From JAWLGZ01 sp041690635 (GTDB lineage: Bacteria > Pseudomonadota > Gammaproteobacteria > Thiohalomonadales > Thiohalomonadaceae), in assembly GCA_041690635.1 (NCBI GenBank), contig JAWLGZ010000004.1:1-64000 (forward strand): a stretch of DNA of 64,000 nucleotides, in the 5' to 3' direction. The translations under genes and the position numbers were made by a program. The notes beneath the pieces are model-generated. The model was given only the letters and a program-made list of their open reading frames with translations, ran no database searches and was not told the DNA's origin. Shown here piece by piece: positions 16,763-25,524 of the stretch; position 1 is the first letter of the stretch; each line of letters opens with the position of its first letter.

Positions 16763-17098
16763 ATGATCGAGGTCGAGAATGAAGGAACGCTGTGTCGTGC
16801 GCAACTGCGTGGCGAGATGACAATCTACAACGCGGTGCCGCTGAAGCAGGAGCTGGTGGGCCTGCTGGGGCGGTCAGGTGACCTGGAGCTGGATCTGAGT
16901 GGGATTACCGACATCGACACCGCCGGCGTCCAACTACTCATGCTGCTGAAGCGAGAATGCGCAGCGCGCGACCGTTCCTTCATCCTCTCAAACCACAGCG
17001 GTGTAGTGCTCGACATCTACGAGCTCATGGGGTTGGTCGGCTATTTCAGCGACCCGGTTGTATTGACGAAGGCTCGGGGAGGCGCTCATGGATCTTGA
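16763..17098 (+). CDS. STAS-domain (anti-anti-sigma-like) protein
   Basis: 111 residues; AAGGAGGGG 6 bases before ATG 16763. One STAS domain with LDLSGITDIDTAGVQLL, where the usually phosphorylated serine position of SpoIIAA-like proteins is threonine (DTAG). STAS proteins of this kind sit between cheY and cheA in many gammaproteobacterial operons. The stop lies inside cheA (11-base overlap), so expression is coupled. Partner unknown: no anti-sigma kinase is encoded in the window, so a role in the receptor array is likely but unproved. Confidence 0.88.
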   Translation: MIEVENEGTLCRAQLRGEMTIYNAVPLKQELVGLLGRSGDLELDLSGITDIDTAGVQLLMLLKRECAARDRSFILSNHSGVVLDIYELMGLVGYFSDPVVLTKARGGAHGS

Positions 17099-19268
17099 TC
17101 CGGCACTGAATACCTACATTGCCGAGAGTCGCGAACTGCTGAACGAGATGGAGGATGCGCTGCTCCGCCTCGAGCAGGAGGAGGACAAGACCGAGAGTCT
17201 GAACGCCATTTTTCGCGCAGCGCATACCATCAAGGGCTCCGCGGGACTGTTCGGACTGGAGGCCATCGTGGCCTTCACCCATGGGGTGGAGAGCCTGCTC
17301 GACCGGCTCAGGGACGGCGTCCTGCAGGTCGATTCCTCCGTCGCCGCTCTGTTGCTCGCCTGCGGAGACCACATAGGCGAACTCATCGATCAACTCGCGG
17401 CCGGAAACGGAAGTCCCGATGGGGAGCTGGCCGAACGCGGGGGGCGATTGACGGCGGAACTGAAGGAGCTGCTCGGCGGGCGGCCGGAAAGTGAATCTGC
17501 CGCGGCAACGCTTCCGGAGGCGTGTGAGTCCCCGGTTGAGCGGGTGGGCGGCAATCAGGTGAGGAACGACAACTGGCATATTTCACTGCGCTTCGGGGCG
17601 GACGCACTTCGGGATGGCATGGACCCCCTCTCGTTCCTCCGCTACCTGGGTACGCTGGGCCGCATCGAAGGTATCGACACCCTGGATGATACCATCCCGG
17701 AGGCCTCGGTCATGGACCCCGAGGCGTGCTATCTCGGCTGCGAGATCAACTTCAGGAGCGACGCAGACAAGAAGACGATCGAAGATGTATTCGAGTTCGT
17801 ACGGCAGGAGAGCCGGATCCGCATACTCCCGCCGCGAAGCCGGATCGGGGACTACATCGGTCTCATAGAGGAGTCTCCAGAAGAGGATTTGCGGGTCGGG
17901 GAGATGCTCGTTCGGTGCGGATCGCTCACCGAGGCTGAGCTCTCGGAGGCGCTGGACCTCCAGCGCGAAATGCGAGCCCGTTCGATCGACCGTCCCCTCG
18001 GGGAGATCGTGGTGGAACATGGGATGACCGCGCGCCCGGTGCTCGATGCGGCGGTAGACAAGCAGTCGCGCGTGAGGGCAGGGGGGCGTGAATCGCACTC
18101 CGTGCGTGTGGATGCCGAAAAGCTGGATCAGCTGATCAACCTGGTGGGCGAGCTGGTGATTGCCGGCGCCGGAACGGCCATGAACGCGCAGGCGATCGGG
18201 GACGGCGCCTTGATTGAGACGGTCTCTTCGCTCAACCGGCTGGTGGAGGAGGTGAGGGACTCCGCGCTACGCCTCCGCATGGTCCAGATCGGCGCCACCT
18301 TCAATCGCTTTCAGCGGGTGGTGCGGGATGTATCGAAGGAGCGGGGCAAGGAGATCGACCTGCTCATCACCGGAGCGGAGACCGAGCTCGACAAAACGGT
18401 GGTGGAGAAGATCGGTGACCCCCTCATGCACCTGGTGCGAAATGCGATCGATCACGGCATCGAGTCAGCCGAGGTGCGAGAGGCCAACGGCAAGCCGAAG
18501 AGAGGCACCCTGCGGTTAAACGCGTTTCATGACTCGGGCAGCATCGTCATCGAAGTGTCGGACGACGGCGCGGGCCTCGATCGTGAACGCATTCTGCGTA
18601 AGGCGATAGACAAGGGTCTGGTCCAGGAAGAGCAGCAGCTCAATGATCATGAGATATACAACCTGGTCTTCGAGCCCGGATTCTCCACCGCGGAAGCGGT
18701 GACAAATCTTTCCGGCCGCGGTGTGGGCATGGATGTGGTGCGGAGAAACATCACCGCCTTGCGGGGAACGGTGGAGTTGGAGAGCACGCCCGGGCTCGGT
18801 TCCACCGTCCGGGTCCGTATGCCGCTGACTCTCGCAATCATCGACGGGTTTCGGGTCGGCGTCGATGCTGCATCCTTTGTCGTTCCGCTCGACATGGTTC
18901 TGGAGTGCGTCGAGCTCAGTGCCGAGAACAGGGATGGGTCGAACGACCGCGACTATCTCAACCTGCGTGGCGAGGTGCTTCCATTTATCCGCCTCCGCGA
19001 CCTTTTCGCCGTGGGTGGCAAGGGGCCACGGCGTGAGAACGTGGTGGTGGTGCAGCACGCGGGAAACAAGGCCGGCTTGGTCGTGGATCAGCTCATGGGT
19101 GAGTTCCAGACGGTGATCAAGCCACTGGGCCAGCTGTTCGGCCGCCTTCAGGGAGTTAGCGGTTCCACGATTCTGGGCGATGGAGAGGTGGCCTTGATTC
19201 TGGATGTTCCGGGCCTTGTGCAACGTGTCTCCTCAGCGGGGCCAAAAGCGGCGTATGCAACGGTATGA
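17088..19268 (+). CDS. cheA: Chemotaxis histidine kinase CheA
   Basis: 726 residues. P1/Hpt domain with phospho-acceptor H46 (AAHTIKGSAG), a dimerisation domain (HSVRVDAEKLDQLINLVGEL), ATPase with HLVRNAIDHG, DDGAGLD and GRGVGMDVV, and a C-terminal CheW-like domain. Between P1 and P3 there is an unusual segment (about 265-327, VGEMLVRCGSLTEAELSEAL) that looks like the N-terminal domain of GspE/MshE ATPases and replaces a normal P2. It takes signals from the two receptors via CheW and phosphorylates CheY and CheB. Overlaps the genes on both sides. Confidence 0.95.
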   Translation: MDLDPALNTYIAESRELLNEMEDALLRLEQEEDKTESLNAIFRAAHTIKGSAGLFGLEAIVAFTHGVESLLDRLRDGVLQVDSSVAALLLACGDHIGELIDQLAAGNGSPDGELAERGGRLTAELKELLGGRPESESAAATLPEACESPVERVGGNQVRNDNWHISLRFGADALRDGMDPLSFLRYLGTLGRIEGIDTLDDTIPEASVMDPEACYLGCEINFRSDADKKTIEDVFEFVRQESRIRILPPRSRIGDYIGLIEESPEEDLRVGEMLVRCGSLTEAELSEALDLQREMRARSIDRPLGEIVVEHGMTARPVLDAAVDKQSRVRAGGRESHSVRVDAEKLDQLINLVGELVIAGAGTAMNAQAIGDGALIETVSSLNRLVEEVRDSALRLRMVQIGATFNRFQRVVRDVSKERGKEIDLLITGAETELDKTVVEKIGDPLMHLVRNAIDHGIESAEVREANGKPKRGTLRLNAFHDSGSIVIEVSDDGAGLDRERILRKAIDKGLVQEEQQLNDHEIYNLVFEPGFSTAEAVTNLSGRGVGMDVVRRNITALRGTVELESTPGLGSTVRVRMPLTLAIIDGFRVGVDAASFVVPLDMVLECVELSAENRDGSNDRDYLNLRGEVLPFIRLRDLFAVGGKGPRRENVVVVQHAGNKAGLVVDQLMGEFQTVIKPLGQLFGRLQGVSGSTILGDGEVALILDVPGLVQRVSSAGPKAAYATV

Positions 19269-20074
19269 GCACTGCGATCCAGTTGCAGGACAGCGAGTTC
19301 GCGCTGTTCCAGAAGATGATCTTCCAGACAGCCGGTATTCACATGTCGGAAGCCAAGAAGCCGTTAGTCAGCGGCCGGCTGGCGCGACGATTGAGCCACT
19401 TGGGATTGAAGAGCTACGGGGACTATTTCCAGCTGCTGCAAGGGGAGGGCGAGGGGGAGTTGCAGCTTGCAATCGACCTTCTTACCACCAACGAGACTTT
19501 CTTTTTTCGCGAACAGAAGCATTTCGACTTTCTTTGCGAGCATGTGCTGCCGGATTGGCGTACCGGGCCCCGTCGCGTCTGGAGTGCGGCCAGTTCATCC
19601 GGTGAGGAAGCCTACACAGTGGCGATGCTCCTCGCCGAGCATGCGCCGACAGACAATTGGGAGATCGTGGGAACCGACATCAGTACGCGCGTGCTGAGCA
19701 CCGCACGTGTCGGGAGGTACCCGATACAGCGCGCCGGAAACATACCCGGGCGGTATCTCTCGAAGTACTGTCTGCGGGGAGTCGGCAGCCAGGAGGGCCA
19801 TTTCATCGTTGCACCGCAACTTCGTAACCGTGTGCAGTTCGTCCACGGAAATTTGATGCATGACCTGGCGAAATACGGGACCTTCGACGTGATCTTGCTG
19901 CGCAATGTACTCATCTACTTCAACCCGGAGACCAAGCGACAGGTGGTCTCCCGCGTGATTCGCCAGCTGAAGCCGGGGGGGTACTTGATGGTTGGGCATT
20001 CGGAGAGCCTTAACGGCATTGTCTCCGAGGTGCGATCGGTGGTCCCTTCGGTGTATCGCAAGCCCAATGGCTGA
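19265..20074 (+). CDS. cheR: Chemotaxis protein methyltransferase CheR
   Basis: 269 residues, ATGA overlap with cheA. N-terminal helical domain (1-75, GIHMSEAKKPLVSGRLARRL) and SAM-dependent methyltransferase domain (LTTNETFFFRE, VWSAASSSGEEAYT, VIGTDIS-like VGTDIS, LLRNVLIYF). It methylates receptor glutamates for adaptation. Neither receptor encoded here ends in the CheR-binding pentapeptide, so it should act without tethering. Confidence 0.95.
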   Translation: MSTAIQLQDSEFALFQKMIFQTAGIHMSEAKKPLVSGRLARRLSHLGLKSYGDYFQLLQGEGEGELQLAIDLLTTNETFFFREQKHFDFLCEHVLPDWRTGPRRVWSAASSSGEEAYTVAMLLAEHAPTDNWEIVGTDISTRVLSTARVGRYPIQRAGNIPGRYLSKYCLRGVGSQEGHFIVAPQLRNRVQFVHGNLMHDLAKYGTFDVILLRNVLIYFNPETKRQVVSRVIRQLKPGGYLMVGHSESLNGIVSEVRSVVPSVYRKPNG

Positions 20075-20567
20075 GCGCTCGGAAGTCCCGGTCGTGACCG
20101 ATGTACTCCTCGCGCCGGGTGAATTCTACTTCGGGCGAGGTTCTACCCGTCTTCACACGCTGCTTGGCTCCTGTGTCGCCATAACGCTGTGGCATCCCGT
20201 GAAGCGGGTCGGCGGGATGTGCCACTACCTTCTGCCGACAAGGGGCGGCAATCGCCACCTGTCGCCGGGTCACTATGGGGACGATGCGATTCAACTCTTT
20301 GCACGGGAGATCAGCAGGCGAGGCACCTTGCCACACGAGTACGATGTCAAGGTGTTCGGAGGTGGAAACATGTTTGAGTCCGGTCCGGTGAATACGGTGA
20401 ATGTATCGGTCAGCAACATTGAATACGGACTGACGTTGTTGAACGAATACGGCTTTCGAATCAGTGCTTCCGATGTCGGGGGAAACTGCCATCGTAAGAT
20501 CCGGCTTGATCTGTGGAGCGGCGATGTCTGGATTCAACGTGGTTCATCCGCAAGGGCGTGTGCTTGA
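20067..20567 (+). CDS. cheD: Chemoreceptor glutamine deamidase CheD
   Basis: 166 residues from ATG 20067, overlapping the end of cheR by 8 bases; this start puts the protein at family length. The catalytic pair is visible: Cys in LLGSCVAITLW and His in GMCHYLLP, with the FGGGNMF and NIEYGLTLLNEYGFRI stretches. It deamidates receptor glutamines so that CheR can use them and, in other systems, binds CheC or CheY. No cheC is present here. Confidence 0.93.
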   Translation: MAERSEVPVVTDVLLAPGEFYFGRGSTRLHTLLGSCVAITLWHPVKRVGGMCHYLLPTRGGNRHLSPGHYGDDAIQLFAREISRRGTLPHEYDVKVFGGGNMFESGPVNTVNVSVSNIEYGLTLLNEYGFRISASDVGGNCHRKIRLDLWSGDVWIQRGSSARACA

Positions 20568-20570
20568 GCT

Positions 20571-21650
20571 ATGGCGAAAACGATCAAGGTTCTTTTGGTG
20601 GACGATTCGGCGGTGGTCCGCCAGGTGCTCCAGCGGGAACTGGGTTCCGATCCGGAGATCGAGGTGACGGGCGCTGCTGCCGATCCCCTCTTTGCCCTTC
20701 AGCGCATGGAGCGGGAGTGGCCGGACGTGATCGTGCTCGATGTGGAGATGCCCCGCATGGACGGTATCACCTTTCTGAAGCGGATCATGGCGGAGCGTCC
20801 CACCCCCGTCGTGATTTGCTCCACCCTCACCGAAAAGGGGGCGGATACCACCATGCAGGCACTCGCGGCGGGGGCCGTCAGCATCGTGACGAAACCCCGG
20901 GTCGGACTGAAAAGCTTCCTGGAGGACTCGGCGGGAGACATCGTTCAGGCGGTCAAGGCGGCCGCCCGGGCCAACGTAGCCAATCTGAGGCCCGCCAAAG
21001 TGATCGAGGTGCAGCCGAGGCTGAGTGCCGACGCGGTGCTGCCGAGGCCGGGTACGGTACTCACCAGGACGACCGAGCACATTGTCGCCATCGGCACATC
21101 CACCGGGGGAACCCAGGCCCTGGAGGCGATCCTGACCGTCCTCCCCACCACCGCACCCGGTATTGTCATTGTGCAGCACATGCCGGAGAAGTTCACCGGG
21201 CTCTTTGCCCGCAGACTCGATTCACTCTGCGCTATCCGGGTAAAGGAGGCGGAGGATGACGACCGGGTTCTGCCTGGACTGGCGCTGCTTGCCCCGGGCG
21301 GCAAGCACATGCTGGTCAGAAGGAGCGGTGCCCGATACCGCGTCGACGTGATCGACGGGCCCCTGGTCAATCGCCACCGCCCCTCCGTGGACATCCTGTT
21401 CCGGTCGGTGGCTAGGGCCGCCGGCAAGAACGCCGCCGGGTTCCTCCTCACCGGCATGGGCGATGATGGCGCGCGCGGATTGCTGGAGATGCATGAGGCG
21501 GGCGCGCCCACCATTGCACAGGATGAGCACTCGTGCGTGGTTTTCGGGATGCCAAAAGAGGCGATCGCCATGGGCGCGGCGGACAAGGTGCTGCCACTCG
21601 AACAGGTTCCCCTGGAGATTATGCGGTATGCCCATCTTGGGCAGCGGTGA
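20571..21650 (+). CDS. cheB: Chemotaxis response regulator methylesterase CheB
   Basis: 359 residues. Receiver (1-125) with D11/D12, phospho-acceptor D57 and K108, a linker, and the methylesterase domain with the catalytic triad S177 (GTSTGG), H203 (VQHMPEKF) and D299 (TGMGDDGARG). Removes receptor methyl groups, opposing CheR. Follows cheD after 3 bases. Confidence 0.95.
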   Translation: MAKTIKVLLVDDSAVVRQVLQRELGSDPEIEVTGAAADPLFALQRMEREWPDVIVLDVEMPRMDGITFLKRIMAERPTPVVICSTLTEKGADTTMQALAAGAVSIVTKPRVGLKSFLEDSAGDIVQAVKAAARANVANLRPAKVIEVQPRLSADAVLPRPGTVLTRTTEHIVAIGTSTGGTQALEAILTVLPTTAPGIVIVQHMPEKFTGLFARRLDSLCAIRVKEAEDDDRVLPGLALLAPGGKHMLVRRSGARYRVDVIDGPLVNRHRPSVDILFRSVARAAGKNAAGFLLTGMGDDGARGLLEMHEAGAPTIAQDEHSCVVFGMPKEAIAMGAADKVLPLEQVPLEIMRYAHLGQR

Positions 21651-21704
21651 AACTGATTCCGGAGCGAGTGCCGTCGGCTTGGAGGTATCCGTTCCCTAGC
21701 AGGC

Positions 21705-21719
21705 GCCCCGGCACGGGGC
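21705..21719 (+). terminator. Short GC hairpin after cheB
   Basis: GCCCCG, loop GCA, CGGGGC, about 55 bases after the cheB stop and before the second receptor gene. No U-tract; may attenuate or simply be structure in the operon mRNA. Confidence 0.35.
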
Positions 21720-21875
21720 TCAACGTGAGTAGAGGAAAAGTGGTGATGTTCAAGAACACGAGAGAGAGGCATATAGCCGCTTGTCGCACGATGCGTGTAC
21801 CGGGTCAGGCCGCACTTGACCAACCTGAGTCCCGCCTCGAATGAGACGGCACTTCTTCAGCTGGAGGGGATACAT

Positions 21876-23540
21876 ATGTTCAAGAAGATGACGATTAAAG
21901 CGAAACTCATCGGACTGCTCGCGACGGCAATCATTGCGTCACTACTCATCGGCGTCTCCGGCTGGATGGGATTGCGTGATGCCGGTCATTCCATAAAGGA
22001 AATTGGTGATGTACGGCTGCCTTCCGTGCAGGGGTTGTTGACGCTGAACGAAGGGCACACGGCTGTGCAGTCGGCGAATCGCTGGGCCCTTACTTGGGAG
22101 AATGACTATAACGCACAATCCCGGTTCGAAGAGGTACTGGCAGTAAAGAGTAGCGCCTGGGACAACATAAAGCAGGGGTGGGCGATCTATGAGCCGCTTC
22201 CACAGACGGTGGAGGAAGCCCGATTGTGGGAACAGTTTCTTAAGCAGTGGGATCTCTGGAGTGCGTCTGACCGTCAGATTACCGCTACCATTGAAGCCTT
22301 GAGCAAAAACCGGTCAGAAGATGAGCAGCGGACACTGTTTGCACAGCTGTTTCGCCAGCTTGACGAAAACGCGCCGCTTTTCGGCTCGGCAGAGGCCGCA
22401 TTGGCCACGATAGTCGAGCTCAACATAAAGGTCGCCGGCGACGCCGTTGCCGCGGGGCACGCAGCGGAGGAGCAGGCGACCGCCGTGATGATGACGGTAG
22501 GCATAGCTGCCACTCTCACGCTGGTTCTGCTGGGAACCCTTATCATTCGCGGGATTCTCAAACAGCTCGGTGGGGATCCGATCTATGTGTCCGAGGTGGT
22601 CAGCAAGGTCGCCGAAGGCGACCTGTCGGTTCAAGTGAATCTGAGGCCGGGTGATACGAGCAGCATGCTGGCGGCTGTGAGGGGCATGGTGGAGAAGCTG
22701 TCGCAGATCATCGGCGAGGTCCGCGGCGCAGCGGCCTCGCTCTCCTCGGCGTCGGAGGAGGTGTCGGCGACGGCACAGTCGATGAGCCAAGGGTCGAGCG
22801 AGCAGGCGGCGAGTGTGGAGGAGACCTCGGCATCGGTCGAACAGATGTCCGCCTCCATCAACCAGAACACCGAGAACGCCAAAGTGACCGACGGTATCGC
22901 GGCAAAGGCTGCAAAAGAGGCGGATGAGGGCGGTGCGGCGGTGCGCGATACCGTCGAGGCGATGAAGTCGATCGCGGAGAAGATCGGCATCATCGACGAC
23001 ATCGCCTACCAGACTAACCTGCTGGCGCTGAATGCGGCCATTGAGGCGGCACGGGCGGGCGAGCACGGCAAGGGTTTCGCCGTGGTGGCAGCCGAGGTGC
23101 GCAAGCTGGCCGAGCGTTCGCAGGTGGCGGCTCAGGAGATCGGCGAGGTGGCCAAGGGGAGCGTGGGCCTTGCTGAGACCGCCGGCCGGCTGCTGGACGA
23201 GATCGTGCCCTCCATCAAGAAGACCTCCGACCTCGTGCAGGAGATTGCGGCGGGCTCCTCGGAGCAGTCCTCGGGTGCGGCCCAGATCACCAACGCCATG
23301 GAGCAGCTGAACAAAATCACCCAGCAGAGCGCCTCCTCGTCGGAGGAGCTGGCTGCGACGGCGGAGGAGATGAGCAGCCAGGCCGAGCAGCTTCAGCAGC
23401 TGATGTCCTTCTTCAAAATGGATAGCGACACGGCAGGGGTTGGCAGGAAGCCGGTGGAGATCAAGAGGGATAAAGAGCCGGGGCAGCGTTTGGCGGTTCA
23501 CCCGGTTGCACACCCGGAACCCGAGTTTGTCAAGTTCTAG
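21876..23540 (+). CDS. Methyl-accepting chemotaxis protein, transmembrane
   Basis: 554 residues; ATG 21876 with GGAGGGG upstream, chosen over earlier in-frame starts. TM1 about 13-33, a four-helix-bundle-like periplasmic domain of about 160 residues, TM2 about 205-228, HAMP (VVSKVAEGDLSVQV), then the signalling domain with tip YQTNLLALNAAIEAARAGEH. The C-terminus ends ...EPEFVKF without a CheR-binding pentapeptide. A 225-base gap separates it from cheB, so it could have a separate promoter. Ligand unknown. Confidence 0.92.
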   Translation: MFKKMTIKAKLIGLLATAIIASLLIGVSGWMGLRDAGHSIKEIGDVRLPSVQGLLTLNEGHTAVQSANRWALTWENDYNAQSRFEEVLAVKSSAWDNIKQGWAIYEPLPQTVEEARLWEQFLKQWDLWSASDRQITATIEALSKNRSEDEQRTLFAQLFRQLDENAPLFGSAEAALATIVELNIKVAGDAVAAGHAAEEQATAVMMTVGIAATLTLVLLGTLIIRGILKQLGGDPIYVSEVVSKVAEGDLSVQVNLRPGDTSSMLAAVRGMVEKLSQIIGEVRGAAASLSSASEEVSATAQSMSQGSSEQAASVEETSASVEQMSASINQNTENAKVTDGIAAKAAKEADEGGAAVRDTVEAMKSIAEKIGIIDDIAYQTNLLALNAAIEAARAGEHGKGFAVVAAEVRKLAERSQVAAQEIGEVAKGSVGLAETAGRLLDEIVPSIKKTSDLVQEIAAGSSEQSSGAAQITNAMEQLNKITQQSASSSEELAATAEEMSSQAEQLQQLMSFFKMDSDTAGVGRKPVEIKRDKEPGQRLAVHPVAHPEPEFVKF

Positions 23541-23549
23541 GGGGTGGCC

Positions 23550-24110
23550 ATGAACCTGCCAGTGACAGCAAGACAGCAGCAGGGGCCGGCCGCGGCGGCC
23601 GACGACGGCAGCGCAGTGGAGCAGGACCAGTATCTGACCTTCACGCTGGGCCGGGAGATGTTTGCGATAGGCATTCTGCACGTGCGCGAGATACTGGAGT
23701 ACGGTCACCTGACGGCGGTGCCGATGATGCCTGAGTTCATCCGGGGCGTGATCAACCTGCGGGGTTCGGTGGTGCCGGTGGTGGACCTGACCGCACGCTT
23801 CGGGGGCCGGCCCAGCGGGGTGACGAAGCGGACCTGCATCGTAATCATCGAAGTGTCGGCCGGTAATGAGCGGCAGACTATCGGAGTGGTTGTGGATGCG
23901 GTCTCGGCGGTGCTGGAGATACCCTTGGGCGAGATTGAACCGGCGCCGTCATTCGGGGCGAAGATCCGGGCCGACTTCATCCAGGGAATGGGGAAGGTGG
24001 ACGGGAAATTCGTCATCATTCTGGACGTTGACCGGGTGCTCTCGGTGGAGGACCTGGTACTTGCCAGCGAGGCGGCGGCGATGGTGCCGGCGGAGATGGG
24101 GGAGGGCTGA
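23550..24110 (+). CDS. cheW: Chemotaxis coupling protein CheW
   Basis: 186 residues. ATG 23550 is preferred to GTG 23544 because the GGGGG ribosome site (23540-23544) is then 5 bases away. One CheW domain: YLTFTLGREMFAIGI, RGVINLRGSVVPVVDL, VVDAVSAVLEI and KFVIILDVDRVL. It has a 25-residue Ala/Gln-rich N-terminal extension. It links the two receptors to CheA. The operon ends here at a GC-rich hairpin. Confidence 0.95.
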   Translation: MNLPVTARQQQGPAAAADDGSAVEQDQYLTFTLGREMFAIGILHVREILEYGHLTAVPMMPEFIRGVINLRGSVVPVVDLTARFGGRPSGVTKRTCIVIIEVSAGNERQTIGVVVDAVSAVLEIPLGEIEPAPSFGAKIRADFIQGMGKVDGKFVIILDVDRVLSVEDLVLASEAAAMVPAEMGEG

Positions 24111-24128
24111 GTCCGGGGCACCAGAACC

Positions 24129-24153
24129 GGGGCGCCCGGCACGCGGGCGCCCC
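24129..24153 (+). terminator. GC-rich hairpin after cheW
   Basis: Perfect 10-bp stem GGGGCGCCCG / CGGGCGCCCC with a 5-base loop, 18 bases after the cheW stop. No U-tract follows. Good position for the end of the chemotaxis operon. Confidence 0.6.
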
Positions 24154-24631
24154 TCGCTCATGCGCAGCCGGTTGACTCCTCTGCAGGTGGATGGGGAGGC
24201 CCACTGCCGAACATTGGCATGAGTATGCCGGCAAAGCGCCGTGAATCCAGACTACATCATCCACAAGAGCCGTAGAGCTGACCTGTGGCTATGGCGGTAC
24301 GGCGGCAGATTACGCCTTCTGTTTCATTCGCCCATCCTCCGTGGCCTCAGGCATTCCCTCAGAATATCCACCCCGAAGAAGGGGCTGGCCTCCTAACAAA
24401 AGATCGCCTTTCTCTGCCGCTCCGTGCCCGACTGCCACCCCGTGTGCTCATTTTCCCGATGGCGCAGTAGGAGCATCCCAAATCCGACAGGCTGCTAGGA
24501 GATTCTTCTAGGAGAAATTAGGAGAAGCCCCGCTTCAGGGTGAGGCGGCACCTCCCTACAGTCCTCCATAAGGGCAAACCAGCGCCCCGTGACAAATAAG
24601 AAGCAATCACGACAGGTGCAAGGAGGAAAGC
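24154..24631. other. Intergenic region, triple TAGGAGA motif, no gene
   Basis: About 480 bases. No tRNA, riboswitch or convincing protein was recognised. Near 24497-24524 the word TAGGAGA occurs three times in 28 bases, in front of the MerR-type gene; it may be an operator. The rest shows nothing I can name. Confidence 0.5.
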
Positions 24632-25078
24632 ATGGGACGAAGAGACGAGATCACCCACCCCCATTTCGGTGCACTGTCGCTCGACGCCCTGATGCGGGCC
24701 GTGGGCGGAGAGGTGCGAGAACTCGAATGGTACGCAGAAGAGGGGCTGCTCCCGATCGCCAAGTCGGGGGAGCAGGGATACGCCTTCCGCGCCAATGCGA
24801 TCGAGATGGTCCATTTTATCCGCCGCGTTCGCCGCTTCGGTTTCTCGCTCAACGAGATTCGCGCCATGGCAAGTGCTGTCGACGAACTCTTCGGGAGTGG
24901 GCGCCCGTACATCTGCACCCTGATGCAGGAGCGAATCTCCACATTGCGCGGACAGATTTCCGACCTGCTGGCGGTGGAACGCGAGCTGCGGGAGTTCGAG
25001 GCGCACTGCAGCGAAGATACCACCTACCTTGCGGCGCTCTCGGGGAGTCCCCTCGGTTGTGCCGCAGTGCGAAATTAG
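24632..25078 (+). CDS. MerR-family transcriptional regulator
   Basis: 148 residues; AAGGAGGAAAG directly before ATG 24632. Winged helix at the N-terminus (REVRELEWYAEEGLLP-like VRELEWYAEEGLLP, then FIRRVRRFGFSLNEIRAM), followed by the dimerisation coiled coil. Three cysteines (about residues 91, 129 and 143) could bind metal or sense redox, but they do not match the MerR, CueR or ZntR patterns. The usual long-spacer promoter target was not found. Followed 13 bases later by the receiver-like gene. Confidence 0.85.
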   Translation: MGRRDEITHPHFGALSLDALMRAVGGEVRELEWYAEEGLLPIAKSGEQGYAFRANAIEMVHFIRRVRRFGFSLNEIRAMASAVDELFGSGRPYICTLMQERISTLRGQISDLLAVERELREFEAHCSEDTTYLAALSGSPLGCAAVRN

Positions 25079-25091
25079 GGGGGAGGTTACG

Positions 25092-25514
25092 GTGGAAGAG
25101 ATGATCGCTTTGGTAGCAACCGGTGACGAATCGGTCCGCAACACCATTACGCAGGAGCTCGAGTCGCTGATGTATCCGCCGCTGTTCGTGCGGCACACCA
25201 GCCGTGCGGCTCCGACGCTTCAGTTACTGTCCCACTTCGGCCCCGACATCGCCTTTATCGATGACGAACTGGATGTGCCGGCGGCCGAACTCATAGCAAC
25301 GGCGCGCCTGGAGAGTCCGTTGACCATTACCGTGCTTGTGACCGCCCTGCCCGAGGAGCTGGCGGCAGTAACGGCCGATGCAATGGGCGCCATGCACTAC
25401 CTGTGCAAAAGGGCGATCAGCCGGCGACCGGTGGAGAGGGCGGTTTCCTCGGTTTTCGTGCGTCATCTGCCGCTGCGCGCCCCGAGTCATACGGGTGTTC
25501 GGCTGAGCTGGTGA
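25092..25514 (+). CDS. Degenerate receiver-domain protein
   Basis: 140 residues. GTG 25092 is chosen because GGGGGAGG (25079-25086) precedes it; ATG 25101 is an alternative. The fold pattern is that of a receiver: ALVATGDESVRNTI, then AFIDDELD with an aspartate at the phosphorylation position, VLVTALPEE and a lysine in YLCKRAI. The N-terminal acidic Mg-binding pair is not intact (ATGDE), so phosphorylation is doubtful. It probably works with the MerR regulator encoded upstream. Function unknown. Confidence 0.72.
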   Translation: MEEMIALVATGDESVRNTITQELESLMYPPLFVRHTSRAAPTLQLLSHFGPDIAFIDDELDVPAAELIATARLESPLTITVLVTALPEELAAVTADAMGAMHYLCKRAISRRPVERAVSSVFVRHLPLRAPSHTGVRLSW

Positions 25515-25524
25515 TGGTGTGAAG

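Noticed and set aside
22314..23708. Long antisense frame over the second receptor gene
   Set aside because: Leu/His/Arg-rich shadow of a verified coding region.
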